Shown: positions 1-10,547, counted from the first letter of the stretch. The stretch: DNA of 64,000 nucleotides from Bacteroidia bacterium (GCA_033391075.1 JAWPMV010000001.1:2480001-2544000), one strand, 5' to 3'. Numbers and translations: made by a program. The notes: generated by a model not told the origin, from the sequence alone.

Positions 1-47
1 AAGAAGATCAGGATAATACCTCCTGTGAATAACAAGCCTTTGTACAT
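1..47 (-). CDS. N-terminal start of a membrane or exported protein (partial, runs off left edge)
   Basis: An ATG on the minus strand at 47-45 opens a frame that stays open to the window edge and reads MYKGLLFTGGIILIF, a hydrophobic run typical of a signal peptide or first membrane helix. It begins 5 bases after the stop of the DUF1080 gene, with TAAGG just upstream of the ATG as a possible ribosome site, so it is probably the next gene of the same minus-strand operon. Only 15 codons are visible, so no function can be given. Moderate confidence, based on the position and the hydrophobic start. Confidence 0.5.
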   Translation of the reverse strand, partial: MYKGLLFTGGIILIF

Positions 48-52
48 TGGCC

Positions 53-1087
53 TTATTTGAGGATAGGTTTAAGTACAATATCTTTATACATGACCTCTCC
101 ATGATCCCCTTGCAAATAAATGGGTCCCGGAGAGAACTCATCTGCAGTAAGGGCTCCACCTGTAACCCCCATGATGGCCTGATTGTCGATAATCTTCGTA
201 CCATTTAAAATGACTGTCAAATGCCGGTCGCAAAGGGTTATATCAAGTTCTTGCCATTTTCCTGGCTTTCTCTCGGCTGAAGCAGATGGAGTGATCCTAC
301 TATATAAGGCACCCATATGGTGGCTATCACGTTTTTTGCCATAGCTATCAAACACCTGAATCTCATAAATGCCTCGTAAATAAATCCCGCTATTGTTTCC
401 TTCCGGAACATTCACTTTTAGGCTGAGATTGAAATCTTCAAAAGTATCATTTGTTCTAAGGTTTCCATAGTTGATATGTTTTTCTCCTTTATGCTGAACG
501 GGCTTATTCATCAATACGCCTTTCTCCACAGACCAGGCACTCTTACTATTAGGGTCGACCAAGTGCCATCCTTCAGTGCTGTTATTGTCCAGTAAGTTGA
601 TGGATTTTCCATATTTGAGTTCTGCCAAATTGGGGGCTGCTGGTAGGTCGGGAATTCGAGTTGCGAGGAATACCGTAGTCTTTGCACCCTGACCATTAGG
701 ATCAGGCTGGACCATTTTACCAATCAACTCATCTCCGCTTCCCTCCAAAACCATTTGATAAACGGGCCTGTGCTTCCTCCCATTCTCTCTTTGAGCACTT
801 CTCCAGGCCAATTGATTGAGGAAGAGTTTCCCTTCATGTTTATAAACGTGGTTGACTGGTACCACACTTCCTCCGTACCAAAGTATATCCGCATCGAGGT
901 AGTCTCCTTCATCTCTGACTTCCAACCAACCCGCTCCATCAGGTAGATGAAGTGCCCAGCGCCCTAGATAGGGATTATCTTCGCTCGTCCTTATCTCTTG
1001 AGGAGGACTAAAGGCAAAAAGGGAGGAAATACTTAATAGTGCTGCTCCAATTAGCAGGCTTATTGAATAGGAATAATTAATTCTCAT
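53..1087 (-). CDS. Secreted DUF1080 (3-keto-disaccharide hydrolase family) protein
   Basis: A 344-residue exported protein. Residues 1-26 form a signal peptide. Residues about 35-145 form a small beta-rich domain, and about 155-342 are the DUF1080/3-keto-disaccharide hydrolase fold, a concanavalin-A-like jelly roll, with the family motifs SGIYLRG (233-239) and YEIQVFDSYG (241-250). Characterised members cleave 3-keto-glycosides after C3 oxidation of sugars; many others are uncharacterised carbohydrate-binding or hydrolytic proteins. It is the third gene after the PSD1 cytochrome and DUF1501 genes, 57 bases downstream of the latter. That trio is typical of Planctomycetes and is found in some Bacteroidota. 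The exact substrate is unknown. The family assignment is firm and the reaction is inferred. Confidence 0.85.
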   Translation of the reverse strand: MRINYSYSISLLIGAALLSISSLFAFSPPQEIRTSEDNPYLGRWALHLPDGAGWLEVRDEGDYLDADILWYGGSVVPVNHVYKHEGKLFLNQLAWRSAQRENGRKHRPVYQMVLEGSGDELIGKMVQPDPNGQGAKTTVFLATRIPDLPAAPNLAELKYGKSINLLDNNSTEGWHLVDPNSKSAWSVEKGVLMNKPVQHKGEKHINYGNLRTNDTFEDFNLSLKVNVPEGNNSGIYLRGIYEIQVFDSYGKKRDSHHMGALYSRITPSASAERKPGKWQELDITLCDRHLTVILNGTKIIDNQAIMGVTGGALTADEFSPGPIYLQGDHGEVMYKDIVLKPILK

Positions 1088-1144
1088 GATTCAGTAGTAG
1101 TTATAATAAATCTTAAGGTACAAAAGACCATTAACTGCTCAAAG

Positions 1145-2611
1145 CTAAGTCAGGATATCTTTGACGACATGGCCATGAACATCGGTAAGTCGATATCTGC
1201 GCCCCTGATGTTTGAAAGTAAGTCGTTCGTGATCTATCCCCAATAAATGTAAAAGGGTAGCTTGAAAATCATGGACATGGACCGGATTTTCGATTACATT
1301 ATATCCAAAGTCATCAGTTTTTCCGTAGCTGATTCCTTTTTTTACTCCGCCACCAGCCATCCAAATTGAAAAACAACGAGGATGATGATCTCTTCCATAA
1401 TTGTCTTTGGTCAGTTTTCCCTGTGAATAATTGGTCCTGCCAAATTCACCGCCCCAAACTACAAGCGTATCATCAAGTAAACCTCTTTGTTTAAGATCGA
1501 TAATGAGAGCTGCAGATGCCTGATCGGTTTCTCTGGATTGGTGGCGGATGCCTGGAGGAAGATTTCCATGATGGTCCCATCCCTGGTGATAAAGCTGCAC
1601 GAATTTTACATCTCTTTCAATGAGCCTGCGCGCCAACAGGCAATTGGCGGCATAGGTGCCGGGATTATTTGAATCTGGTCCATAGAGATCATAAATATGG
1701 TCGGGTTCACCTGAAACATCCATGACTTCAGGAACAGAACTTTGCATCTTGTAAGCCATTTCATATTGCGCTATCCTGGAATTGAGCTCAGGATCACCAG
1801 TGGTTTCCAACTGGATTTGATGCAATTCAATGAGTTTGTCGAGCATTTTCCTTCTGCTCTTTCCACTCACACCAGCCGGATTATTAAGATAAAGTACCGG
1901 ATCTTTTCCTGATCTAAATTGAACTCCCTGATGAAGGGAAGGCAAAAAACCATTTCCCCACAAACGAGAATATAAAGGCTGCCCACCTTTATCTTTACTC
2001 ACCAGTACACAAAAGGAAGGAAGATTTTCATTATCGCTCCCTAGCCCATAACTCAACCAGGAACCAATAGATGGACGACCTGCTTGTTGAGATCCCGTTT
2101 GAAAGAAAGTAATAGCAGGATCATGGTTGATGGCTTCTGTATGCATAGAATGGATGTAGCAAAGTTCATCCGAAATCTCTGCGATATGAGGCATCAGTTC
2201 ACTCACCCATGCACCACTTTTGCCATGCCTTTTAAACCGAAAGAAGGAACCGGCCAGAGGGAAACTGGATTGATTGACCGACATACCCGTAAGTCTCTGT
2301 CCTTTTCTTACCGAATCTGGCAATTCTTCTCCATGCATTTTGTTGAGAAGCGGTTTGTGGTCGAAAAGATCCATTTGAGAAGGACCACCACTTTGAAAGA
2401 GGTAGATGATCCTTTTGACTTTTGCAGAGAAATGGGGTTTGCTTAGGATTCCTCCTTTTCCATTTCCACTGATACCTGAATTGGCGAACATGGAAACCGG
2501 ATTCATAAGAGATGCTAAAGCCGCTCCTCCCAGACCCAGACTCATTTTTGAGAAAAAATGCCTACGGTTCATGAGTAGGCCGGGATTATATATTTGATCT
2601 TTCTTTTTCAT
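1145..2611 (-). CDS. Tat-exported DUF1501 protein (alkaline-phosphatase/sulfatase-fold)
   Basis: A 488-residue DUF1501 protein, distantly related to the alkaline phosphatase and sulfatase superfamily. The N-terminus has a twin-arginine signal (NRRHFF, arginines 16-17) followed by a glycine/alanine-rich hydrophobic stretch, so it should fold in the cytoplasm and be exported by Tat. Superfamily metal-site-like segments include QMDLFDH near residue 80, [10 protein letters not shown] around 345-355, GGEFGRT around 388 and GRDHHPR around 408. DUF1501 genes nearly always sit next to PSD1/DUF1549/DUF1553 cytochrome genes, and here it begins 4 bases after that gene's stop. The biochemical activity of the family is not established. 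An ATG at codon 14 is an alternative start that keeps the Tat motif. Confidence 0.88.
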   Translation of the reverse strand: MKKKDQIYNPGLLMNRRHFFSKMSLGLGGAALASLMNPVSMFANSGISGNGKGGILSKPHFSAKVKRIIYLFQSGGPSQMDLFDHKPLLNKMHGEELPDSVRKGQRLTGMSVNQSSFPLAGSFFRFKRHGKSGAWVSELMPHIAEISDELCYIHSMHTEAINHDPAITFFQTGSQQAGRPSIGSWLSYGLGSDNENLPSFCVLVSKDKGGQPLYSRLWGNGFLPSLHQGVQFRSGKDPVLYLNNPAGVSGKSRRKMLDKLIELHQIQLETTGDPELNSRIAQYEMAYKMQSSVPEVMDVSGEPDHIYDLYGPDSNNPGTYAANCLLARRLIERDVKFVQLYHQGWDHHGNLPPGIRHQSRETDQASAALIIDLKQRGLLDDTLVVWGGEFGRTNYSQGKLTKDNYGRDHHPRCFSIWMAGGGVKKGISYGKTDDFGYNVIENPVHVHDFQATLLHLLGIDHERLTFKHQGRRYRLTDVHGHVVKDILT

Positions 2612-2615
2612 GGGA

Positions 2616-5600
2616 TTATCTCAGCATTATACTTTCATCAAAATTCATAATGGCATTTGCTATAACAGTAGCTGTTGCCAGTTGTAAAGGGTCAAGAGAC
2701 TCATCTACGGAAGAATCACCTTCACTTAAGAGTTCATGCGCTGCCTCAGGCCTTTCCTTGAACTCTGTCAATTGTTCTGCATACATTTCGTTCAATACCT
2801 GGCTTTCCTCCGTGCTGGGCTGGCGACAAGTGAGCAGACTGAAAGCCATCCTGATTTGTTCCTCTGGTTTTTCAGAGGTATGTAACATCCTTTCCCCCAA
2901 CTTCCGAGATGCTTCTACAAATTGCACATCATTGAGTAATACGAGTGCCTGTAAAGGAGTACTGGTCGACTGCCTTTTTACAATACAGATATTTCGATCC
3001 GTAGCATCGAAGGTCATCATATTAGGCGGAGGAGATGTTCGTTTCCAAAAAGTATACAGGCTTTTTCTATACAGACCATCTCCTTTGTCGGCCAGGTATA
3101 TTTTTCCGGATTTTTCTTTCCAGAGGCCCTCCGGTTGGTAAGGCTTTACACTTGGCCCTCCTACTTTTTCCACTAATAAGCCTGAGGTCGCCAGGGCTTG
3201 ATCTCGTAACATTTCTGCACTCAACCTGAAAGCAGGTCCTCTTGCCAAAAGAACATTATCAGGATCCTTCTCTCTTAATTCGGCAGATGCATAAGAATCT
3301 TGTTGATAGGTAGCAGAGCTCAGAATAAGTTTATGCAAAGCTTTGATGTCCCAACCAGATTCTATAAAGCGAACAGCCAGAAAGTCCAGCAATTCCGGAT
3401 GAGAGGGTAAAGCTCCCTGGTTGCCAAAATCTTCTGGTGTAGAGACCAGACCTTTGCCAAAATGCATTTGCCATATTCGATTGACCATGACTCGTGCAGT
3501 TAAGGGATTTTCTGCATCAAATAACCAATCTGCAAGGCCCAATCTATTCGGAGGGAGTTCTTCTGAAAAGGCCAGAACTTTCGAAGGAGTTCCTGCATAT
3601 ACTTCTTCGCCTGGTTGATCATAAGCTCCTCGGTTGAGGACAAAGGTCGGACGAGCCTGAGGCAGGTCTTTCATAATCATGATTTCAGGAACGGTATCAA
3701 TCAGACTTCTTTCTTCATCTCTGAGCTTTCTGATTTCCTTTTCCCATTGCTGAAAGTCGGCATCGATATTTCGCAGGTAAAATTCTTTGAGTAATTCTCT
3801 TTCCTTTGGGGAAAGTTCCGCCATATTCTTTGCAGCAAGTTGATTCGCCAATCTTTTGCCCGCCAGTTCAGAGACTTCCAATTGACTTAGGCATCGATCA
3901 AACACCTTGAATTCATCGACTATGCCATTCTTAAATCCCTTCCCCCTAAACCTATAACCAATAGCGAGATGGACCTTTACCCTTTCGTATAGAATGTCTT
4001 TAGTCAGGTTGTCCTTAATTATGTCCATTTCAGTCTTTTCCCCATTGATAAAAAGAGATAGACCTCTGGCCTGGGAAGAACCATCATAAGTCATAGTCAG
4101 GTGGACCCATTCATTTATGGGAAATGCTTTTTTGCTGAGTTTCCTAATTTCATTGTGAGGCCACATATGGGTTAGTGCCAGGCTGATTTTTCCCTGATCA
4201 ATCATTAATTCATAGCCCCGGCTTCCTGCATCCAATACTGCCTGGGTTCTATGAACTATTACAGCTCTGTCCAGTTCCTCTTCTGCTTTGACCCAAATAG
4301 ATAGACTGAATGGATCACTCCGGCTAAAAACTCCTAAATCTTTGAAAGAGAGCCCATTCTCTCCACTTAGCTTAAGCCCTTTATTCTTATGCCCGGAAAC
4401 CAGAATGGGATCATCTACAATGCTTGCTGCAAAGCGGGGCCTGGCAGCATTTGCCAGTTTTTTATTGCTAATTCTGTCAAAGCTAAAATCACCCACTTTC
4501 CCTTTAGTTAAATTAGGCTTGATATTGCCTGAACGTGCTAACCAGTTCTTAAATCGTTCCTCACTTTGAGGAATTTGAGATTCCATTTTTTCTATACTGG
4601 CACGTATTTCGGCAGCTTTGCTATCTGTGTTCTGAGCTGTAAGTTTTAATGCTGGTACAGGGACTGCATCCGTAAAAAAGGAAGTTTGTCCTGATTCATC
4701 CACACTATTGAAAAAACTGAAGAGTTGATAGAATTCCTTTTGAGAAATGGGATCGTATTTATGATCATGGCAGCGGGCACATTCCATCGTGAGACCGAGA
4801 AAGGCCCGTGAGGTAGTGATGGTTCTGTCAGCCACATACTCAGCTCGAAACTCCTCTTCTACACTTCCTCCTTCTTCAGTCTGCATATGGTTGCGATTAA
4901 ATCCGGTTGCCAGAATTTGCTCTCTGCTGGGATTAGGCATCAGATCTCCGGCTAGTTGCCAGCGGCTAAATTCGTCATAGGGCATGTTGTTGTTGAAAGC
5001 CTTAATTACCCAATCTCGCCAGGGCCACATACGCCTTTCTCTGTCGGCCTGGTAGCCATGGGTATCTGCATAGCGAGCAACATCCAACCAGTCAATGGCC
5101 ATTCTTTCTCCATAAGCCTCCGAAGCCAACATTTCATCTATAACTTTCTCCAGAGCATCTTCAGAATCGTCCGCTTTAAAGGCTTCAAGCTCTTCAACTT
5201 GTGGAGGAATCCCTCTTAAGCCAAAACTGATCCTGCGCATCAGCCTTTCTTTTGATGCTTTATCTGTGAAACTAGTTCCTTCCTGTTCCAGGCGGGCTAG
5301 TACAAATTGATCGATCTCATTCTGGATTTTCCCCTCTTCTTTTACAGAAGGGAAATTGGATTTTTTGGGAGGAATAAAGGACCAATGTTCCTTCCATTCG
5401 GCTCCCTGGTCTATCCATTTTCCAATAAGGGCTATCTCCTGATTATTGAGGCTAAGATTGGATTCAGGGGGAGGCATGATGAATTCCTCATCTTTGGATA
5501 TAATTCGGTGCCAGACTTCACTGGCATCCAGATTACCCGCTTTGATAGCAAATCTTTTTTCAACTTCTCCTAATGCAGTGAAGGCGCCTTCTTCGGTATC

Positions 5601-5807
5601 CAGACGCAAATCTGCAGAACGTGCTTCTTCATCCGGTCCATGGCAGGCGAAACATCGATCCGAAAGAATAGGCTTAATATGGAAGTTGAAATCCACCCGA
5701 TCCGGCAGACTTTTGTCTGCTGCATATTGGGTGTAGGATCCATTTTGGCATGCAGAGAGCATGGCCCCTACAAGGATTAACAGTAGGCAGTAGTTATAGC
5801 AATTCAT
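2616..5807 (-). CDS. Planctomycete-type c-cytochrome lipoprotein, PSD1/DUF1549/LamG/DUF1553
   Basis: A 1063-residue lipoprotein. The lipobox LSAC has its cysteine at residue 20. A PSCyt1 domain follows with a c-type haem site CFACH (52-56). DUF1549 spans about 160-390 and carries a second CxxCH (CARCH, 343-347) in its hallmark CHDHKYDP segment. Residues about 455-640 look like a LamG/concanavalin-A domain (for example [20 protein letters not shown]), and about 750-1040 are DUF1553/PSD1. The protein should lie outside the inner membrane and bind haem covalently. The family is abundant in Planctomycetes and its role is unproven; involvement in polysaccharide oxidation or binding is suspected. 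It is the first gene of the operon with DUF1501 and DUF1080. Confidence 0.9.
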   Translation of the reverse strand: MNCYNYCLLLILVGAMLSACQNGSYTQYAADKSLPDRVDFNFHIKPILSDRCFACHGPDEEARSADLRLDTEEGAFTALGEVEKRFAIKAGNLDASEVWHRIISKDEEFIMPPPESNLSLNNQEIALIGKWIDQGAEWKEHWSFIPPKKSNFPSVKEEGKIQNEIDQFVLARLEQEGTSFTDKASKERLMRRISFGLRGIPPQVEELEAFKADDSEDALEKVIDEMLASEAYGERMAIDWLDVARYADTHGYQADRERRMWPWRDWVIKAFNNNMPYDEFSRWQLAGDLMPNPSREQILATGFNRNHMQTEEGGSVEEEFRAEYVADRTITTSRAFLGLTMECARCHDHKYDPISQKEFYQLFSFFNSVDESGQTSFFTDAVPVPALKLTAQNTDSKAAEIRASIEKMESQIPQSEERFKNWLARSGNIKPNLTKGKVGDFSFDRISNKKLANAARPRFAASIVDDPILVSGHKNKGLKLSGENGLSFKDLGVFSRSDPFSLSIWVKAEEELDRAVIVHRTQAVLDAGSRGYELMIDQGKISLALTHMWPHNEIRKLSKKAFPINEWVHLTMTYDGSSQARGLSLFINGEKTEMDIIKDNLTKDILYERVKVHLAIGYRFRGKGFKNGIVDEFKVFDRCLSQLEVSELAGKRLANQLAAKNMAELSPKERELLKEFYLRNIDADFQQWEKEIRKLRDEERSLIDTVPEIMIMKDLPQARPTFVLNRGAYDQPGEEVYAGTPSKVLAFSEELPPNRLGLADWLFDAENPLTARVMVNRIWQMHFGKGLVSTPEDFGNQGALPSHPELLDFLAVRFIESGWDIKALHKLILSSATYQQDSYASAELREKDPDNVLLARGPAFRLSAEMLRDQALATSGLLVEKVGGPSVKPYQPEGLWKEKSGKIYLADKGDGLYRKSLYTFWKRTSPPPNMMTFDATDRNICIVKRQSTSTPLQALVLLNDVQFVEASRKLGERMLHTSEKPEEQIRMAFSLLTCRQPSTEESQVLNEMYAEQLTEFKERPEAAHELLSEGDSSVDESLDPLQLATATVIANAIMNFDESIMLR

Positions 5808-5973
5808 AAGTCCTTTAAATTAAAAAAAGACTGCCGAATAAGAAACCAAAAATTAAGCTATATCGAAGAACTTATTATTTTGATCTACGTAATTCCAAAT
5901 ACAACAAGCACCACCAAAGACAATTTATCTAATCTTGAATTAGTATGAATTACCTCTAAACGTCTTTGGTACC

Positions 5974-6897
5974 ATGAAAAGAAACACCTATTTATTAATT
6001 TCCTTAATTTTCCTTTTTCAATCTTGTGTAAGTTTCAAACCTTATGCCCAGTCTGAACTGGATTTTCCTTTAAAGCCCGTAACAGAAGTTGAAGTTTTCT
6101 TTCCCGGAGAACTTTTGCCCTATAAAGAATATATAGAAATTGGCAGCCTCGCTACCAATATGAGTGGGGCTACGAATAATCAGGCCTACGTCAGCCGACT
6201 TCAAAAAATAGCACGAGAAAATGGCGTTGATGCCCTTATGGATATCCAGGAAGATCAGGGATATTATGGCGGACGGATTTTAACCGCTTTGGGCATAAAG
6301 TATATCAAAAATCTGGATTATCTGGATGAGTATGTGAAGAAGGAATCCTTTTATAAGCTGGACAGCCTGGGGAAAAATAAAGAGTTGGTTGCAGTGATTG
6401 AAAGAAGCCCTATTGGGCGAACCTTGAGTAGTCGTTTTAGCAGTGATGAAGAAAAAGACTTTTATGAAACCTATATCCAAAATTATAGAGATCATCACCT
6501 AAGGGAAGAAAGAGATAATTGGACTTATAGAAAACATGCAAATACAGGGATGATTATTTCCCGGCAGTATTCCCGTTCGTCTCAATGGGTTGTCAAGACT
6601 TGTAGATTTAAATATGGAGAACAGGGATTGGAGAGAATTAAGATTTTCTACGAGGATGATTTTCGGCAAGAAGAAATCTTGTATATGTATGATGAAAAAT
6701 CTCGTATCTCCGGACGGCAATTGGATCTACCTTTCGGTCGCCAATTAATTGAGGGCTATAAATACGATACAGAAGGCAAGCTGTCCCAAAAACTTTTCAT
6801 CCTAAAAGTTCCCAATAAGGTTCAACCGCTGCAGTATGTGTCCGAGTTTGAGTATTATAAAAAGGAAGACATTCACGATTTCCTGACTCAGGAATAA
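5974..6897 (+). CDS. Hypothetical lipoprotein
   Basis: A 307-residue protein that I cannot assign to a named family. It starts with a lipoprotein signal (FLFQSC, cysteine 18). An early segment (about 30-100) contains an alternating motif around EVEVFFPGELLPYKEYIEIGS, followed by a region that looks like the small fold often seen in Bacteroidota lipoproteins (VSRLQKIARENGVDALMDI). The C-terminal half is rich in charged residues and tyrosine (for example YDEKSRISGRQLDLPF) and resembles RHS- or MORN-like beta repeats only loosely. It is divergent from the cytochrome operon and 74 bases upstream of the sialic acid genes. No functional link can be shown. Confidence 0.7.
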   Translation: MKRNTYLLISLIFLFQSCVSFKPYAQSELDFPLKPVTEVEVFFPGELLPYKEYIEIGSLATNMSGATNNQAYVSRLQKIARENGVDALMDIQEDQGYYGGRILTALGIKYIKNLDYLDEYVKKESFYKLDSLGKNKELVAVIERSPIGRTLSSRFSSDEEKDFYETYIQNYRDHHLREERDNWTYRKHANTGMIISRQYSRSSQWVVKTCRFKYGEQGLERIKIFYEDDFRQEEILYMYDEKSRISGRQLDLPFGRQLIEGYKYDTEGKLSQKLFILKVPNKVQPLQYVSEFEYYKKEDIHDFLTQE

Positions 6898-6971
6898 GGG
6901 ACAAGAATTGCTTCTATTTTAGGCAAGAAAAAATGTCTATTTTTAAGTAGAAATAGTCTCGAAAAAAGTTT

Positions 6972-9587
6972 GTGATCCGAAAACTACTCCTACTACTACT
7001 TTGCCTTTGGCCTATAATATCTCTGGGCCAAAGCCCTTCCTTTAATCTCGAATGGAAGGAATTAAGTCCTCTGATTCCTCCTCCGGAAGCAGCCAGACAA
7101 GCCGGTTTGGCGGGGCCTTTTGGCGGAGTTGTGGAAGAGTCGGTGATACTTGCAGGAGGAGCCAATTTTCCAGATGGCCCAGCCTGGGAGGGGGGGCAGA
7201 AAGTCTATCATCAGGACATCTATCTGCTGAATGATTCCCAATGGGAATTGTTGAATATTCAATTGCCCTATCCTATAGCTTATGGATTGAGCCTTTCTGG
7301 TCTGGATGCTATGTATTGGATAGGAGGGATGAATGGAGACTCTCTATGCCGAGCAGTTTTTAAAATAAAGCATAAAAAAAAGAAAGAGGATATTCAGATT
7401 GAATCTCTGCCTGCTTTGCCTATTGCTCTTGCAAATACGAGTGGAGGTATAATTGGCAATCAATTGTATGTCTTTGGGAGTAGGGAAGACTTAGGAGAAA
7501 GCTATTTCTTTAGGTTAAATCTGGCAGAAATAGAGAAAGGCTGGATAGCTTTGGCCGATTTGCCTGCTAGTCCCAGAACTCATGCCTATGGCAGTATCCA
7601 AAATGGGGGAGAAGGTCCAGCTTTTTATTTGTTCAAAGGACGTTGGAAAGGAGGAGGAGCACTGACCAAATTTCTTTCTGATGCCTGGGTTTATGAACCG
7701 CTGAAGGATGAATGGAAAGAACTCAAGCAAGACCAGGATTTTCCACTCGCTGCCGGAGGTGTCCTGGAGCTGGGAGCCAATCAAATTTTAATTTTTGGTG
7801 GGGATAGTGGAGAGAACTTTAACAGGATAGAGGAACTCAATCATAGGATAATTGAAACAGAAGCTGAGGGAAAGGAAAACTTGATCAAAGCGAGGGATTC
7901 CCTCATGAAGTTTCATCCTGGCTTCAGCTCTGAGATCTGGTCCTTTCATACCATCACTCAAAGTTGGCACTTACTTTCACAAATGCCAGCTTCCAGGGCA
8001 TTGACTACACCCGTTTTTTACAGAGGAAAGGATATCATAATCCCCTCAGGAGAAGTTTCTCCTTGCATTCGAACGGATCAAGTTTGGAAAGGGGAAATAA
8101 GAGAAGAAAATTCTATTTCATCTTTGAACATTTGGGTACTCGCAAGCTATTTCATCTTGTTGTTGGGATTGGGGATTTATTTTTCTGTCCGCCAGAAAAG
8201 CACGGATGACTTCTTTATGGCGGGGAGGCGAATTCCAGCCTGGGCAGCGGGTATGAGTATCTTTGGCACACAACTAAGCGCCATAACCTTTATGGCCATT
8301 CCAGCTAAGACCTTTGCTACAGATTGGCTCTATGTCGTGCTAAATCTTTGCATCATTCTGGTTGCCCCCTTTATCATTCGAATTTTCCTTCCCTTTTACC
8401 GGAGGTTCAAATTGCGAACTGCCTATGAGTATCTGGAATTGCGTTTCAATTTAGCGACTCGTCTTGCTGGATCCCTGATGTATATCTTCCTTCAAATTGG
8501 TCGACTGGGAATCGTCTTGTTATTGCCTTCTTTGGCCCTATCTGTCTTGACGGGAATAGGGGTAGAGTGGTGCATTCTTTCTATGGGAATTCTGAGTATC
8601 CTGTATACCGTATTAGGAGGAATAGAAGCCGTAATCTGGACAGATGTATTGCAAGTATTTGTTCTATTGGGAGGAGCACTGCTATGCTTTGTTTTACTAT
8701 TTCTCGATTTGGGGATGGGAGAAATCCTGCGAGTCGCTGGCGATTTTGACAAACTGAGGATGTTGGATGCAAGCCTGGATATTACGGAACCTACACTCTG
8801 GGTATTGCTCTTCGGGGGATTTGCCGTAAACTTCATTCAATATGGAAGTGATCAGACTGTAATCCAAAGATACCTGACCACCAAAGACGAAGCTGCTGCT
8901 GCCAAAAGTATAAGAATAGGTGCCTGGATGAGTCTTCCTGCAACGCTAATCTTCTTTTCATTGGGCACTTTATTGTTTGTCTTTTTCCGAAGCCAACCGG
9001 AAGCCATGCAGCCAACTTTAGCAAGTACCGATAGTATTTTCCCCTGGTACATCGTATCGCAATTGCCGGATGGAGTTTCAGGTCTTTTGCTGGCAGCTAT
9101 CTTTGCAGCTTCTATGTCCAGTTTGGATAGTAGTATGAACTCCGTTTCTACGGTGATTAGTGTTGATTTTGTGGAAAGACTTATGCCGTTGAAAAATTCA
9201 GCTCAATATCTGAGCCTGGCAAGAATAGTTACGGTAATTATTGGAGGATTGGGAACAGCTCTTGCCTGGTTCATGGCCAGTTGGGGAATCAGTTCCTTAT
9301 GGGATCAATTCAATATGATAATTGGACTATTCGCCGGAGGTCTGGGAGGAATTTTTCTTGCAGGAATTCTTATCCCCAAAGTCAATGGGCAAGCTGCAAT
9401 TCTTGCCCTCATACTGAGTGGTATGATTCAGTATTTGGTGAAAAGCTTTACAAACATTCATTTGCTTTTATATACGTTTACCGGTATGCTTTCTGCCATA
9501 TTATTGAGCGTCCTGTTCAGCCGGTTTTTCGGCCAAAACAAAGATTCATCTCAAGCATATACCTTTCGTCAACTTCCTCATCAATAA
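6972..9587 (+). CDS. Sialic acid mutarotase (Kelch propeller) fused to Na+:solute symporter
   Basis: An 871-residue two-domain protein. It starts at GTG 6972, the only plausible start, which gives a clean signal sequence (residues 1-19). Residues about 20-370 are a Kelch-type six-bladed propeller of the cyclically permuted NanM/YjhT family (AGPFGGVVEES, AGGANFPDG, repeated GG..Y/L blades). Residues about 385-870 are a sodium:solute symporter with the SSS signature region (DDFFMAGRRIPAW, IYTVLGGIEAVIWTD-like segment, ASMSSLDSSMNSV). The propeller should face the periplasm and equilibrate alpha- and beta-N-acetylneuraminate before uptake by the symporter. The lyase gene follows 5 bases later, which supports sialic acid as substrate. 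Fusions of this kind are known in the permuted mutarotase family; transport specificity here is inferred. Confidence 0.88.
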   Translation: MIRKLLLLLLCLWPIISLGQSPSFNLEWKELSPLIPPPEAARQAGLAGPFGGVVEESVILAGGANFPDGPAWEGGQKVYHQDIYLLNDSQWELLNIQLPYPIAYGLSLSGLDAMYWIGGMNGDSLCRAVFKIKHKKKKEDIQIESLPALPIALANTSGGIIGNQLYVFGSREDLGESYFFRLNLAEIEKGWIALADLPASPRTHAYGSIQNGGEGPAFYLFKGRWKGGGALTKFLSDAWVYEPLKDEWKELKQDQDFPLAAGGVLELGANQILIFGGDSGENFNRIEELNHRIIETEAEGKENLIKARDSLMKFHPGFSSEIWSFHTITQSWHLLSQMPASRALTTPVFYRGKDIIIPSGEVSPCIRTDQVWKGEIREENSISSLNIWVLASYFILLLGLGIYFSVRQKSTDDFFMAGRRIPAWAAGMSIFGTQLSAITFMAIPAKTFATDWLYVVLNLCIILVAPFIIRIFLPFYRRFKLRTAYEYLELRFNLATRLAGSLMYIFLQIGRLGIVLLLPSLALSVLTGIGVEWCILSMGILSILYTVLGGIEAVIWTDVLQVFVLLGGALLCFVLLFLDLGMGEILRVAGDFDKLRMLDASLDITEPTLWVLLFGGFAVNFIQYGSDQTVIQRYLTTKDEAAAAKSIRIGAWMSLPATLIFFSLGTLLFVFFRSQPEAMQPTLASTDSIFPWYIVSQLPDGVSGLLLAAIFAASMSSLDSSMNSVSTVISVDFVERLMPLKNSAQYLSLARIVTVIIGGLGTALAWFMASWGISSLWDQFNMIIGLFAGGLGGIFLAGILIPKVNGQAAILALILSGMIQYLVKSFTNIHLLLYTFTGMLSAILLSVLFSRFFGQNKDSSQAYTFRQLPHQ

Positions 9588-9592
9588 CTCTC

Positions 9593-10510
9593 ATGACTAC
9601 CAGAACATTTAAGGGTCTTATCGCAGCTCCTATTAGCCCAATGAAGAAGAATGGAGAAATTGACCTGGCACGGGTTGAAAATCTGGCAAAGCTCTATCGA
9701 AAAAATGGGGTTAATGGAGCCTTTATCTGCGGTACAACCGGGGAGGGAAGTTCTCTGAGTGTTGAAGAAGTAAAAGCCTATGCTCAAGAATGGAAAAGAG
9801 TAGGAGAGGGCTTGACTAAAATTCTGTGTGTAGGAGGGGATAATGTGCAGGAAATGCAGGAGTTGGCTGCTTATGGAGGAGAGCTGGACCTGGATGGAAT
9901 TTCTATGCTGAGTCCTTATTATTTCAAACCTAAATCAGAAGAGGATTTACTCGGACTTTGCAAAAGTGTTTCAGAAGCTGCTCCTGAAACTCCCTTATAT
10001 TATTATCATATTCCGACTTTAACGGCTGGGTATTTTTCCATGAGAAAGTTTTTGGGCCTGGCAAATACAGAATTACCTCAATTGAAAGGGATTAAATTTA
10101 CTTTCAATGATCTGTATGATTTTTACCGATGCAGAGCCTTTGAAGGGGAAAAGTATGAGATGTATTGGGGAACGGACGAAGTGCTTCTCTCTGCTTTGGT
10201 GGCAGGAGCAAATGGAGCGGTAGGTAGCACTTATAATTATGCTGCACCTTTATACAATCGAATCATCACTGCTTTTCAGAAAGGTGATATGGACAAAGCC
10301 AGAGAGTTGCAGGATAAAGCAGTTGAGATGGTTGAACTCCTAATTGCATATGGAGGCACGGGAGCGACCAAATCATTTATGAAGATCATAGGCCTGGATT
10401 GCGGAGAATACAGAGCACCCATTTCCAATCCCAATTCAAATGAGATCAAAGAACTAGAAGGGAAATTGAAGAAGATCGGATTCTTTGATTTCTGTAGTTC
10501 ACCCACCTAA
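9593..10510 (+). CDS. nanA: N-acetylneuraminate lyase (DapA/NAL family)
   Basis: A 305-residue class I aldolase that should split N-acetylneuraminate into N-acetylmannosamine and pyruvate in the cytoplasm. Visible hallmarks are GTTGEG (47-52) for the pyruvate carboxylate, a tyrosine cluster YYYHIP (136-141), the Schiff-base lysine in GIKFT (Lys168), and the lyase-typical GSTYNY segment. Length fits the family. I chose ATG 9593: the frame stays open back to 9281, but that part overlaps the symporter gene in another frame, and alignment with the family begins at TFKGLIAA. The 5-base gap to the mutarotase-symporter gene implies translational coupling. Epimerase and kinase genes of the pathway (nanE, nanK, nagA, nagB) are not in this window. 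Confidence 0.92.
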   Translation: MTTRTFKGLIAAPISPMKKNGEIDLARVENLAKLYRKNGVNGAFICGTTGEGSSLSVEEVKAYAQEWKRVGEGLTKILCVGGDNVQEMQELAAYGGELDLDGISMLSPYYFKPKSEEDLLGLCKSVSEAAPETPLYYYHIPTLTAGYFSMRKFLGLANTELPQLKGIKFTFNDLYDFYRCRAFEGEKYEMYWGTDEVLLSALVAGANGAVGSTYNYAAPLYNRIITAFQKGDMDKARELQDKAVEMVELLIAYGGTGATKSFMKIIGLDCGEYRAPISNPNSNEIKELEGKLKKIGFFDFCSSPT

Positions 10511-10515
10511 AACAA

Positions 10516-10547
10516 AAAAGGCCAGGCAATATTCTGCCTGACCTTTT
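10516..10547. terminator. Bidirectional intrinsic terminator between nanA and pntB
   Basis: The arms AAAAGGCCAGGCA (10516-10528) and TGCCTGACCTTTT (10535-10547) pair with one mismatch around a 6-base loop. A-rich and T-rich flanks make it usable in both directions. It lies exactly between two convergent genes, 6 bases after the nanA stop. Confidence 0.75.

Noticed and set aside
9281-9592. Possible 104-residue N-terminal extension of the sialate lyase
   Set aside because: It overlaps the symporter gene in another frame, has no family similarity, and ATG 9593 gives the normal lyase N-terminus.
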